Of a DNA stretch of 44,438 nt, positions 32,711-40,562 are shown piece by piece. Positions within the stretch are counted from its first letter, which is position 1. Each line of letters begins with the position of its first letter. Origin of the DNA: CAIJXB01 sp964439595 (GTDB lineage Bacteria; Chlamydiota; Chlamydiia; Chlamydiales; Rhabdochlamydiaceae); the NCBI GenBank assembly GCA_964439595.1, contig CAYTOK010000017.1, positions 1 to 44,438 on the forward strand, in the 5' to 3' direction. The notes under the pieces were generated by a model, which saw nothing but the letters and a program-made list of their open reading frames with translations, made no database searches and was not told where the DNA came from. Made by a program: the position numbers and the translations under genes.

Positions 32711-35170
32711 ATGAGTACTGAAGGGATTCCGGAATCTATAAGAATGTTACGAAGTCAAATTACACATTTGACTCCGCCTAAGAAGGGAGAGATGATTCCT
32801 ATTTTAGAAACTGTTAAACATAATTTAGAATTACTTCGTGGAGCCATAGCAGAAGAGCCTAAGGTAGGGAAAGGGTGTTTGTTAGAAGCTAAGATCTTAA
32901 CAGAAGAAGTTCTAAAGAAAGTCCCTCAAGCTAAAGGAACGAAGGAATTCGTCTTAAAGTGCTTCGGAATGTCAAAAAAAGACCCCTATAGAGAGGGTGT
33001 GATTGACTCAGCTAAGGCTTTAAGGGAGACTATAGAAAAGAGGATGTCTGATTTAGAAGACACAGCTTCTGAAGCCACGGAAACAATTACCGACGAGGCT
33101 TCAGAAAGACCCTATAGTGTCAGAAGTGATTCTAGTTTGGAGGTAGAGGTTTCAAGTAAAAGTAAATCCTATACTTTCCCTTTAGGCGGAACTAGTAGTG
33201 TTTTAAAAGATGCTACAGACAAGCTAAAAGAGGTTGTGAGATCAAGGGATTTAGGTAGGATAGAGAATGCATCAAAAACCTTAGAAGAGGAGCTGTATTT
33301 GGCTCTATCTGGTAGTTTTGCAGACCCGGTTTCTCTGTCTAAAGTCCCCAGTCAGGAAAGCTTAGCTTTTGCTTTAGACGCTATGGATATTTTGCAAACA
33401 TATGCGAATTCTTTGAATGGGAACTCCTCTAGAGAAAATGAGGAATTGAATATGCGAGTTGCTGATATGCGAAATGCGCTGTCAATAATACAAGGTGAGG
33501 CTCCACAAGTGACTATTTTTAGGAGTGAAAAGACAGAGATTGGGGATCAGATTGCACTTAGCTTACGTTACTTGGAGGGACTTAAAGAATTAAAGGAAGG
33601 ACGGTTTGGAATAGAAACTAAAGAAAATGCAAAACTGAAGAAAATGGCTCTAGGTCGCCTTTTTTGTTATTTAAAAAAGGCTGAGAGTAGTCGATTTCCT
33701 GTGGATAAGAAAATCAGGGAAGAAATTTTGTCTTTAGTGTCATCACCTTCTTCAAATAGTAAGAATAAGGGGTTGAAAAAAGCTATTAGAACTCTGGTTC
33801 TTACTATGAGAACGGCGGCTGATTATGTTCCAATCCTTGACAATCCTAAAAGCAGCCCCTCTATTAAAGTTGAAACCCCTTTATTTACTGTTTCAACTCC
33901 GATTCCTTTGCCAGGAAAAGGGTATATTTTGTCTCCAAATGGAACTAGTACTGTTTTGGAAGATGCCACAATAACTTTAGAAAAAGCTGTTCAATCAAAA
34001 AATTTAAGTGAAATACAGCGCGCATCGAAAATATTAGAAGAACAACTTTATTTGGCTTTATCTGGAAGTTTTACAGATCCTGTTTCACTTTCTGAGGTTC
34101 CTAGCAGGGCAAGCTTAGATCGCGCTTTAGAGGCTATGGATATTTTGGAAGAATATGCAAGCTATCCTCAGCAGAATTGGGAATTAAAGATGCGAGTGGC
34201 TGATATGAGAGGTGCATTATCTGTTATAAAAGCAGAAAAGGTTGAAGTAATGATAGTCATGACGGAAGAAGAAGAGATTGGCGAGGAGATTTTACGTAGC
34301 TTAGACTATCTAGGCGCGCTTAAAGAAATTAAGCAGGACCGATTCGGGATAGAAACTAAAGAAAACGCCGAACTTAAGAAAGTAGCTCTAGGTCGTCTAT
34401 TTTATTATTTAAGAAAAGCAGAAGCCAAGGGTTTTAAAATCAACCTGGAAACTAGAAATGACATTTTGTCTTTAGTTGGATCACCCTCTTCAAGAAGTAA
34501 AAATGCAGGGATAAAAAAGGCTATAAGAAGCTTACTACTACCTCAAGCTTCTCAAAGAGTAGCTTCCACTGCAGCAAGTCCCTCTCCTAAAAAAGAAACA
34601 AGTAGTGTTTTAGAAGAGGCAACAATAAATCTCGAGGAATCTTTAGCCAAGGGTAATGGATCTAAAATAATAGAAGCTTTTACAGCACTAAGAACCAAGC
34701 TGTACTTAGCTATACTAGATGTCTGTAACAACCCAAGAGATCCTTCTAAAGCTCCTAGTCAAAAAAGTATTGAAGATACTTTGCAGGCTATTGAAAAGCT
34801 TTCTGCTTATTCAAGTCCTTCGTTAACTCCGAGAGGAAATGCGGCTCAGTTAAGGAATTTAGTGTCTGTTTTACAAGGAGAGCCGATAAATACAAACCTT
34901 AGTAAGGATTCTGCTATTCTTTTGAGAGGAGAGCTTGCTTCTATTTTGAAAAAGCTAGGAGAAAGTGCAAGGGATTCCGAAGCAGAAAAGTTGCAGTTTG
35001 CAGCTCTTTTTGTTTGTTTAAACAAGGTAGAGACTTCTCCGGATTTTACTGTACATAAGCGTATTCAGGAAATGATTTTGACCTTGGTTTCGCCAGCTTC
35101 CCCTTTGGATGCAAATAGTGGGATTAAAAGCTCCATAAGAAGCTTAGCTCTAAAGATGACTGTTATTTAA
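32711..35170 (+). CDS. Large protein with three ~200-residue tandem repeats, function unknown
   Basis: 819 residues from ATG 32711, chosen because AGAGGGG lies 6-7 bases upstream; an in-frame ATG at 32684 lacks an RBS. The N-terminal 160 residues are helical and non-repeated. Three homologous domains follow, at about 161-366, 412-610 and 630-816. Each begins TSSVL.(D/E)AT..L and contains (E)LYLAL..SF.DPVSLS.VPS, then MRVADMR.ALS.I, RFGIETKENA.LKK.ALGRLF.YL.KAE, and ends LSLV.SPSS.SKN.G.KKAIR.L. Repeats 1 and 2 are close; repeat 3 is diverged. No signal peptide or membrane segment. All-helical by composition, apparently a scaffold or secreted effector. No family recognised. Starts an accessory island and is followed 15 bp later by another unknown. 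Confidence 0.75.
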   Translation: MSTEGIPESIRMLRSQITHLTPPKKGEMIPILETVKHNLELLRGAIAEEPKVGKGCLLEAKILTEEVLKKVPQAKGTKEFVLKCFGMSKKDPYREGVIDSAKALRETIEKRMSDLEDTASEATETITDEASERPYSVRSDSSLEVEVSSKSKSYTFPLGGTSSVLKDATDKLKEVVRSRDLGRIENASKTLEEELYLALSGSFADPVSLSKVPSQESLAFALDAMDILQTYANSLNGNSSRENEELNMRVADMRNALSIIQGEAPQVTIFRSEKTEIGDQIALSLRYLEGLKELKEGRFGIETKENAKLKKMALGRLFCYLKKAESSRFPVDKKIREEILSLVSSPSSNSKNKGLKKAIRTLVLTMRTAADYVPILDNPKSSPSIKVETPLFTVSTPIPLPGKGYILSPNGTSTVLEDATITLEKAVQSKNLSEIQRASKILEEQLYLALSGSFTDPVSLSEVPSRASLDRALEAMDILEEYASYPQQNWELKMRVADMRGALSVIKAEKVEVMIVMTEEEEIGEEILRSLDYLGALKEIKQDRFGIETKENAELKKVALGRLFYYLRKAEAKGFKINLETRNDILSLVGSPSSRSKNAGIKKAIRSLLLPQASQRVASTAASPSPKKETSSVLEEATINLEESLAKGNGSKIIEAFTALRTKLYLAILDVCNNPRDPSKAPSQKSIEDTLQAIEKLSAYSSPSLTPRGNAAQLRNLVSVLQGEPINTNLSKDSAILLRGELASILKKLGESARDSEAEKLQFAALFVCLNKVETSPDFTVHKRIQEMILTLVSPASPLDANSGIKSSIRSLALKMTVI
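33191..35158 (+). repeat. Three-fold internal repeat of ~0.6 kb units
   Basis: Repeat starts at 33191, 33944 and 34598, each marked by an in-frame ACTAGTAGTG-like stretch encoding TSSVL or TSTVL. Units are about 620, 600 and 560 bases. Protein similarity is clear by eye, but DNA has diverged, so the duplication is not recent. Confidence 0.85.
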
Positions 35171-35185
35171 TTGCTTGTGTGATTT

Positions 35186-35920
35186 ATGAGTGACTATATT
35201 AGTAAATTAACAGTTTTTGACGCGAATGTAAAAGAATTAAATGGTTTATTTTTGCCATCGCTTAAGAAAGTAGAGCTTTTAAAGCAGATAGACGCAGATA
35301 TCCAAGAACTATTTATTAGTATTCCTAAAGGTGATGAAAAGGCTAAAACAGACTTGGTCAATCGTGTAGATGCTGTTAGTACACTAGTTTCTAAAAATAT
35401 GCCAAGGCTATTTATTCGATTATTCCCTAACCAAACAAGGGAAAGTCTAGCTCTTATAACAAGAGCAGAAAGAGTAAAGCAGGAGCTTTTGGAGAACAGT
35501 GTGAAATTGGACATATCTCGACCCCAAATGAGAGCGGTAGGGGAAAAGCTGTCTTTAGCATTTGAAATGGTCAAGACTTATAAGTTGGATTATCTACTAA
35601 ATAAGCGGTTGGTGATGAATTTTATCCTGCAGCTCGGAAATGTTTTAACGGATGTGAAATTTGCCCTAGAGCATTGTAGTGAATATAAAGAAAGGGACGA
35701 TGTTATGAAAATCGTCACTGAGGTTAAGGAGTTTTTTCAGGAATTAGAGAAAGATAAAGATATGTTGTTTCAACCTTATACGTATATTGTTAAGAGGGGG
35801 GGGCTAACGATTTTGACTCCCTACGAGATTTTAAATAAGGATGGGGATGTAGTTTCCCTTTGCCCATCTAAAGAGGTGTTAAAGATTGCAGAAAGTATTA
35901 GTTCCAAAAACGCCAGTTAA
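35186..35920 (+). CDS. Helical hypothetical protein
   Basis: 244 residues, starting 15 bp after the triple-repeat gene and presumably on the same transcript; its own RBS is poor (TTGTGTGATTT). Predicted mostly alpha-helical and amphipathic (VELLKQIDADIQELF, SLALITRAERVKQELLENS, MKIVTEVKEFFQELEKDKD), with a short hydrophobic stretch around 146-162 (MNFILQLGNVLTDVKFA). No signal peptide. I do not recognise it. The style (helical, lineage-specific, co-transcribed with a repeat protein) is compatible with an effector, a chaperone or a partner of the repeat protein. Its 3' end overlaps the convergent Inc-like gene by 23 bp. Confidence 0.6.
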   Translation: MSDYISKLTVFDANVKELNGLFLPSLKKVELLKQIDADIQELFISIPKGDEKAKTDLVNRVDAVSTLVSKNMPRLFIRLFPNQTRESLALITRAERVKQELLENSVKLDISRPQMRAVGEKLSLAFEMVKTYKLDYLLNKRLVMNFILQLGNVLTDVKFALEHCSEYKERDDVMKIVTEVKEFFQELEKDKDMLFQPYTYIVKRGGLTILTPYEILNKDGDVVSLCPSKEVLKIAESISSKNAS

Positions 35921-36455
35921 ACCGATTTGCTGGGGGCGCTGGAAGAGCTGCCGGAGGAGGAGGAGGTGGTGGTGGATCGAATCTTCTAGTTGTTTCTTGA
36001 ACCTCCGCTATTAAGTCTGTTAATTGAGGATTTAGGCTTTTTGAGTTATCTCTGAAGGTTCTAGCGAAGAGTTTTTTTATGAGTCTAAGTTCGAGGATAC
36101 GGACCCTAAAACGCCATCCAAAGCTTTTAAGGTTTTTTTCGCTTTCGGCGAGTTCTTTTGTTAGCTCTTTTACTTTGCTAGTGCTTTCATCTAGTCTGTC
36201 TAGTTGAGGTGCTACCTCTTGCATATCCCCAGCTAGACGATTCAAAGCTTCTGTTTCTTTATTAGACCAAAGGCTAAGAGCTCCAAGAGCTCCAGCAATA
36301 CCAAAGCCCAGTAATCCAAAGGCATTTTGCGCAAAAAAAGCTGCGGCAAACCCGATAACAGCTAGGGTAACTGCTGTTTGTAAAATGGTTGTTTGCCAGC
36401 CGGAAATGGTATTTCCTAGGTTTCTTTGGACAATTGCTCCCCCTAGTGGTTGCAT
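35898..36455 (-). CDS. Inc-like membrane protein with coiled coil and polyproline tail
   Basis: 185 residues. Two hydrophobic segments (about 23-42 and 45-63) separated by only a few residues form the bilobed hydrophobic domain that defines chlamydial inclusion-membrane (Inc) proteins. The rest is a charged helical region (about 67-155, coiled-coil-like: VKELTKELAESEKNLKSF), then eight consecutive prolines at 161-168, APP-type repeats and an aromatic end (RFNWRFWN). There is no signal peptide. RBS AAAGGAG precedes the ATG. It follows a second Inc-like gene by 17 bp. Polyproline could bind host SH3, WW or profilin-type domains if exposed to the host; this is inference. Confidence 0.7.
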   Translation of the reverse strand: MQPLGGAIVQRNLGNTISGWQTTILQTAVTLAVIGFAAAFFAQNAFGLLGFGIAGALGALSLWSNKETEALNRLAGDMQEVAPQLDRLDESTSKVKELTKELAESEKNLKSFGWRFRVRILELRLIKKLFARTFRDNSKSLNPQLTDLIAEVQETTRRFDPPPPPPPPAALPAPPANRFNWRFWN

Positions 36456-36472
36456 AGGCTCTCCTTTATTGG

Positions 36473-37000
36473 TTAAACTATTTCTCTTGGAGCGAGTGCA
36501 AGTTCCTCTCTTGCCTCTGCAGCTGTTATTGCTGCATTTAGCCTCTCTAATTCTTGTCTTAGTTGATCGATAAGAGTTTGCGTAGATCTAGCGCCTATTC
36601 CATTTTGGAGCTGCAAGAGCATCTTTTGATAGTCACTTCTTAAGCCGTCAAGATTTGTATTGATTTGTGTTAAAAGGGGAGTTAGGTTGCCGGTTGAATT
36701 TGTTAGTTGAGCACATGAACTGGAAAACAGTGTAATATGATCGTTTAAATCATCCATGCCTCTTTCGAAAGCTAGTGTCATTTTCTCTATGCTTTTATGT
36801 TGTTTTATGTAGCCAAAAGTACCAAGGCAAAATAAAGTTGAGAGTCCGTTAATCCCGGCATTTACCGAGCTACCAAATATAAACTCTTTTGCGCAAATAG
36901 CCGCAAAGAAAACGGCGCCTGTTAAGGGAAATATTTCAAAGCAGGAAAGGTTGAGGGAGCAGCAGCAGTCTGGCTCTCTTTCATGTTGGATTCGTTGCAT
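36473..37000 (-). CDS. Inc-like membrane protein with coiled-coil tail
   Basis: 175 residues. The short N-terminus contains a cysteine cluster (DCCC) and Cys20, followed by two closely spaced hydrophobic segments (about 22-42 and 47-66), again the bilobed Inc arrangement. A long amphipathic helical tail follows (72-165) with heptad-like spacing (MDDLNDHITLFSSSC, LLTQINTNLDGLRSDYQKMLLQLQ, LIDQLRQELERLNAAIT). RBS AAGG before the ATG. First of a two-gene unit with 35898-36455; a terminator lies upstream, so the pair should have its own promoter in about 37001-37030. Inc assignment is by topology only. Confidence 0.7.
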   Translation of the reverse strand: MQRIQHEREPDCCCSLNLSCFEIFPLTGAVFFAAICAKEFIFGSSVNAGINGLSTLFCLGTFGYIKQHKSIEKMTLAFERGMDDLNDHITLFSSSCAQLTNSTGNLTPLLTQINTNLDGLRSDYQKMLLQLQNGIGARSTQTLIDQLRQELERLNAAITAAEAREELALAPREIV

Positions 37001-37031
37001 AGGGACCTTCTTAAGTTTTCTTGAATTTTAT

Positions 37032-37063
37032 AAAAAAACATTTTCTATAGTCAATGTTTTTTT
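37032..37063 (-). terminator. Terminator between the pfp operon and the Inc-like pair
   Basis: Perfect 11-bp stem AAAAAAACATT / AATGTTTTTTT with a 10-base loop, 31 bp after the methyltransferase stop on the minus strand. The stem is A/T-rich, so efficiency is uncertain, but the U-run and position fit. Confidence 0.65.
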
Positions 37064-37093
37064 AAGGTTTTTTAAATTTTTTTTAAAGAGGTT

Positions 37094-37759
37094 TTAAGTT
37101 TTCTCTTGTATGTAGACCGTAGCTTCTCCCCAGGGATAGGAGAATATTTCAGCAGAAATGAGCCTAAAGGAATCTATATAGTCAGAAAGAGGAAAGCTTA
37201 CTGTGATCACTTTTACTCCTTTAGAAAGAAGGGCAAATTGATTGACTACAGATAGAAAAGAGGGCTCATCTAAGCAGATGCCATAAAAATAAATAAGGGT
37301 TGCTTTAGGCATACTATCTTCTAAGAGCATGTTTTTGCCTAAAAAGAGGGGTTTTATAGGCAGTGAAGAAGCTATTTTTTGTGCTTTTTTCAAAAAATGA
37401 GGATTATGTTCTATTCCAATAGCTTTACATCCTAAGTAGGTAGAGACAAAAAAAGTGACTCGCCCTCTCCCTGCACCTAGATCTAAAAAGATATCTTCCT
37501 TATTTGCTTTAGCAAGTTTTAGGATTTTATATAAAGTAGTAAGCGGCGTTTCTCCATAAGTATGTAGATCAGCTTCTCCTCTTTTCTTAGCAAATTTTTT
37601 AGCTATGTGATAGGGATTAGAAAATCGATACGCTTTTTTTAAAAAGAGGTCTGTTTTTTTAAAAAGGGGATTATGGTAAAAGGATTTACGTACCAGATAT
37701 TCTTCTTTTAAGTTAAAAAAAGTAACTTTTATAAAAAGGTAAGGAGAAAAGGTTACCAA
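37094..37759 (-). CDS. SAM-dependent class I methyltransferase
   Basis: 221 residues. Motif I of the Rossmann-type methyltransferase fold is at 92-101 (LDLGAGRGRV), with the acidic residue of motif II in GIEHNP (Glu117) and a motif IV-like stretch ATLIYFYGICLDE. The N-terminal ~60 residues are basic and rich in Lys and aromatic residues. The first codon is TTG, overlapping the end of the preceding hydrolase gene by 7 bp, with no strong RBS, so translation is probably coupled. The YGETPLTTLYKIL start before motif I resembles DOT1-like/small-molecule methyltransferases; the substrate is unknown. Last gene of the pfp operon. Confidence 0.8.
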   Translation of the reverse strand: MVTFSPYLFIKVTFFNLKEEYLVRKSFYHNPLFKKTDLFLKKAYRFSNPYHIAKKFAKKRGEADLHTYGETPLTTLYKILKLAKANKEDIFLDLGAGRGRVTFFVSTYLGCKAIGIEHNPHFLKKAQKIASSLPIKPLFLGKNMLLEDSMPKATLIYFYGICLDEPSFLSVVNQFALLSKGVKVITVSFPLSDYIDSFRLISAEIFSYPWGEATVYIQEKT

Positions 37760-38748
37760 TTGATTTCATGTCCTGGAGGAAGAGCTAGGAATTTCATGGG
37801 GTCAATACCTTCTTCTTGTAATGCTAAAAACAGGTCGTAAGGAGGACGGAAGCCTTCTTCATCAGAAAGTCTAAAGGTTCGCCAGTGCATTCCGATGCTT
37901 TGCTTTGAACCTACTTCCTTATGGATTTGGACTGCATTTTTAGGGTCAATATGCACGGGAGACATGAACTTTCTAGGTATGTAACTTCCTATCGGGATGA
38001 GGGATAAATCCATATGGGACCATTTAGAGCCAATTGCTTTAAAATCAAATTCGTTGTATCCCGTATCTCCCACAAAGTATAGTCTTTTGGTTTGATGCTT
38101 TTCAAGGAACTCTGCCACGTAGCCAACCCAAAGAGTTTTTCCGGTATCTTTGAGTGTTCTTCCTGAAAAATGTTGTGCGGGAACTGCTGTTACACGCATT
38201 TGTATGGAGTCGTTTTGTAAGGGAATGCAAGAAGATTCTTCCCACCATCCAAGTTCTTCAACTTGGGTAATTCCTAGTTTTTTAAACCATTTTTTTACGC
38301 CAAGGGGTACCCACCATTGAATCTGGGGATATAGTTTATGTAAGTTTAGCACGGTTGCTTTATCTAGGTGGTCATAGTGGTTATGGCTAATTAGAACATG
38401 ATCTACTTGTTCTAGTTCATGTAAAGCAAGAGCTGGAGCATGTCTCCTAATAGGCCCTAGAAAAGGGATAGGTGAGCATCTCCTTCCCCAAATAGGATCA
38501 GTGAGAATGTGTGTTCCGTGAATCTTTATAAAAAATGTGCTGTGGTTTATCCAAGAGGCTTTAGGAAGAAGGTCATTTACCGGACTCTTATTAATAGGGG
38601 GAATAAAATGAGGAGGCATCTTCACTTTTTCTTTGACTTCATCAAAGTATCCCATTTTCCAAAGAAGAGCGTCTTTTATAGTTCGCTTTGTATCTACAAC
38701 ATGGGGGTTGAAAAATATCTTTCTTTTCGGGTCATAGGGTTGTGACAT
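37753..38748 (-). CDS. Metallo-beta-lactamase-fold hydrolase (NAPE-PLD/UlaG-like)
   Basis: 331 residues from the ATG at 38748; a longer reading from 38901 would overlap pfp by 170 bp and has no supporting homology. The zinc-binding HxHxDH motif is in ISHNHYDHLD, with further ligands in VTAVPAQHFSGRT, FVGDTGYNEFDF and IGMHWRTF. The NAPE-PLD-like family pattern is clear (SWINHSTFFIKIHGTHILTDPIWGRRCSPIPFLGPIRR ... W.VPLG.K.W). It probably hydrolyses a phosphodiester lipid or a related ester; the exact substrate is unknown. N-terminus FNPHVVDTKRTIKDALLWKMGYF is typical. It overlaps pfp by 17 bp and the methyltransferase by 7 bp. Confidence 0.88.
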   Translation of the reverse strand: MSQPYDPKRKIFFNPHVVDTKRTIKDALLWKMGYFDEVKEKVKMPPHFIPPINKSPVNDLLPKASWINHSTFFIKIHGTHILTDPIWGRRCSPIPFLGPIRRHAPALALHELEQVDHVLISHNHYDHLDKATVLNLHKLYPQIQWWVPLGVKKWFKKLGITQVEELGWWEESSCIPLQNDSIQMRVTAVPAQHFSGRTLKDTGKTLWVGYVAEFLEKHQTKRLYFVGDTGYNEFDFKAIGSKWSHMDLSLIPIGSYIPRKFMSPVHIDPKNAVQIHKEVGSKQSIGMHWRTFRLSDEEGFRPPYDLFLALQEEGIDPMKFLALPPGHEINW

Positions 38749-40360
38749 TACTTGATAACTCCATGTTGATACTGATAGGAATACTGCTACTATCTCCTTG
38801 TCCATATTGAATGGGTCCTGGGCAGAGATAGTGGTCTGCAAGTGCCCATGTTTTTCTTTTAAGGGCAAAGTAAGTGAAAGCGGGCCCGTTGCAATCGACA
38901 AGGGTTTTAGCTATAACAGGTTTTAAAAAACCTTTTCGCTTTTCTTCATGCATGAAGAAGGTAATGGGAACTGCTCCAATACTCCAAGAAGAAATCTCTT
39001 TATGTATATTCGATATAAAGGTCATATATCCTGAGAGGTTATTTTGCACAAGAAGAGCAGCTATATGCCCGAGGCTGTAGGTATAGCATGCATCAAAATT
39101 AGAAGGGAAAGCGCACCTTCCTTCGTACCCTAGAAAATGGGTCATTGGATGGTAGCTGCCTTGAAATGTTCCTTGAGATTTTCTTTTATCTAATTCTTTA
39201 TTAATAAGATCTGCTAACAGCTTTTCGGTTTCTATGAGCGATAGTTGTATATTGCCGTGAGGATCTCTTTGTAAAAGGAGCTGTTTTTGGATGTTTTCTG
39301 GAAAAAACCTTAAGCATTTTGCAGATTCAGGAGAAAGCTTTGTTTCTATTTCTACAAAAGAAGGGGTTTCTTTTGTATGAGATAAAAGAGAGTCTAGCTC
39401 TTCTATAAGAGAAGCTACCTCTGGGATAAATTGAAATAGACCTTCAGGTACCAAGATTACGCTGTACGATTTCCCCAGCTCGCTCCTTTGTGCAATAAGA
39501 TCGGCACACTCTGAGATAATCTCTGCAAGCGTCTTTTTTTCTTTTTGCACTTCTTCGCCAATTAACGTGTAGTTAGGCTGCGTGGCAATAGCGCATTCTA
39601 GCGTGATGTGAGATGCTGTTCTTCCCATTAATTTAATGAAATGGGTGTATTTTTTGCTGGAAATGGCATCTTGGCAGATGTTGCCAATCATTTCAGAGTA
39701 TACTTTACATGCGGTATCAAAACCGAAGGGAATCGGGACAAACATGTTTTTAAGGTCAGCATCAATGGTCTTAGGAACCCCAACAACACAAATTTTAGAG
39801 TTTTGTTTGCGGAAAAAATCCGCCAAAATAGCTGCATTGGTGTTAGAGTCATCTCCTCCTATAATAACAAGACCATCTAAGGAAAGATCTTCACATGTTT
39901 TTAAAGAGGCGGTCATTTGCTCTTTTGACTCTATCTTAGTCCTTCCGGAACCTAAGAGATGAAAGCCTCCTACATTGCGGTAGGCATCAATTATTTTTTG
40001 TGTTAATTCTATATGCTTATTTTCAATTATACCTTTGGGGCCATCTAAAAATCCGATTAAAAGGCTTTTAGAAGACATTTTTTGCATAGCATCAAAAAGA
40101 CCCGACAGCACATTATGCCCTCCAGGAGCAGGGCCTCCGGAAAAGACTACCCCTATTTTTTTAGGTAAAAGAGATCCTTTCTCTCCCGTTTTTCCTTCAA
40201 CAAGGGGAAGGGTGGTAAAATAAGGAAATTTAGACCGTATTTCAGGAGAAAAAGATAGGATTTTAGAAGGGGTTAGTTTTATGTTTCCTAGATCTTGCAA
40301 AATAGAGGGAAGTTCCGGCTTATATAGAAGTCTTAACTTATGTAGGGGGCTTATGTCCAT
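38732..40360 (-). CDS. pfp: Diphosphate--fructose-6-phosphate 1-phosphotransferase
   Basis: PPi-dependent phosphofructokinase, 542 residues, the long plant-beta/spirochaete type used by chlamydiae in place of ATP-PFK. It reversibly phosphorylates fructose 6-phosphate with pyrophosphate. Motifs: GGPAPGGHNVLSGLFDA (75-91), GGDDSNTNA (168-176; the second Asp marks PPi rather than ATP use), PKTIDADLKN (196-205, catalytic Asp in TID) and PFGFDTACKVYSEMIGN. FIKLMGRTASHITLECAIATQPN follows. No Shine-Dalgarno before the ATG. Chlamydia carries two such genes (CT205, CT207); only one is in view. Confidence 0.96.
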   Translation of the reverse strand: MDISPLHKLRLLYKPELPSILQDLGNIKLTPSKILSFSPEIRSKFPYFTTLPLVEGKTGEKGSLLPKKIGVVFSGGPAPGGHNVLSGLFDAMQKMSSKSLLIGFLDGPKGIIENKHIELTQKIIDAYRNVGGFHLLGSGRTKIESKEQMTASLKTCEDLSLDGLVIIGGDDSNTNAAILADFFRKQNSKICVVGVPKTIDADLKNMFVPIPFGFDTACKVYSEMIGNICQDAISSKKYTHFIKLMGRTASHITLECAIATQPNYTLIGEEVQKEKKTLAEIISECADLIAQRSELGKSYSVILVPEGLFQFIPEVASLIEELDSLLSHTKETPSFVEIETKLSPESAKCLRFFPENIQKQLLLQRDPHGNIQLSLIETEKLLADLINKELDKRKSQGTFQGSYHPMTHFLGYEGRCAFPSNFDACYTYSLGHIAALLVQNNLSGYMTFISNIHKEISSWSIGAVPITFFMHEEKRKGFLKPVIAKTLVDCNGPAFTYFALKRKTWALADHYLCPGPIQYGQGDSSSIPISINMELSSNVTTL

Positions 40361-40436
40361 AGGTGGTTTTTTGGGCTAATTATTAGTCGATATTTGTAAA
40401 ATAACGTATTTTCTTTTTTCTGTAAAAGCTTTTGTT

Positions 40437-40454
40437 AAATAATTTAAATTATTT
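40437..40454. repeat. 18-bp AT palindrome upstream of the AGCS symporter gene
   Basis: AAATAATTTAAATTATTT is a perfect palindrome in the divergent spacer between pfp and the symporter gene. It shares the TTTAAA core with the palindrome at 32621-32634. It could be an operator or a bendable AT site. Confidence 0.5.
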
Positions 40455-40533
40455 TTTATGTAAATTATCCTTTTGCCTGCATTGAATTAGTAAAATTTTA
40501 ATTTAAATAAGGCTTTTTAAAATGAATTTCGGA

Positions 40534-40539
40534 TATAAT
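40534..40539 (+). promoter_or_regulatory. Candidate -10 element for the AGCS symporter gene
   Basis: Exact TATAAT 24 bases before the start codon, giving a very short leader that still includes the RBS AAGGAG at 40551-40556. No good -35 (TTGACA-like) is seen at 16-18 bp, so strength is uncertain. Confidence 0.4.
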
Positions 40540-40562
40540 AGACGGATAATAAGGAGCTATTT

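Noticed and set aside
38749..38901. Longer N-terminus for the metallo-beta-lactamase-fold protein
   Set aside because: Would overlap pfp by 170 bp in another frame; conserved family sequence begins after the ATG at 38748.
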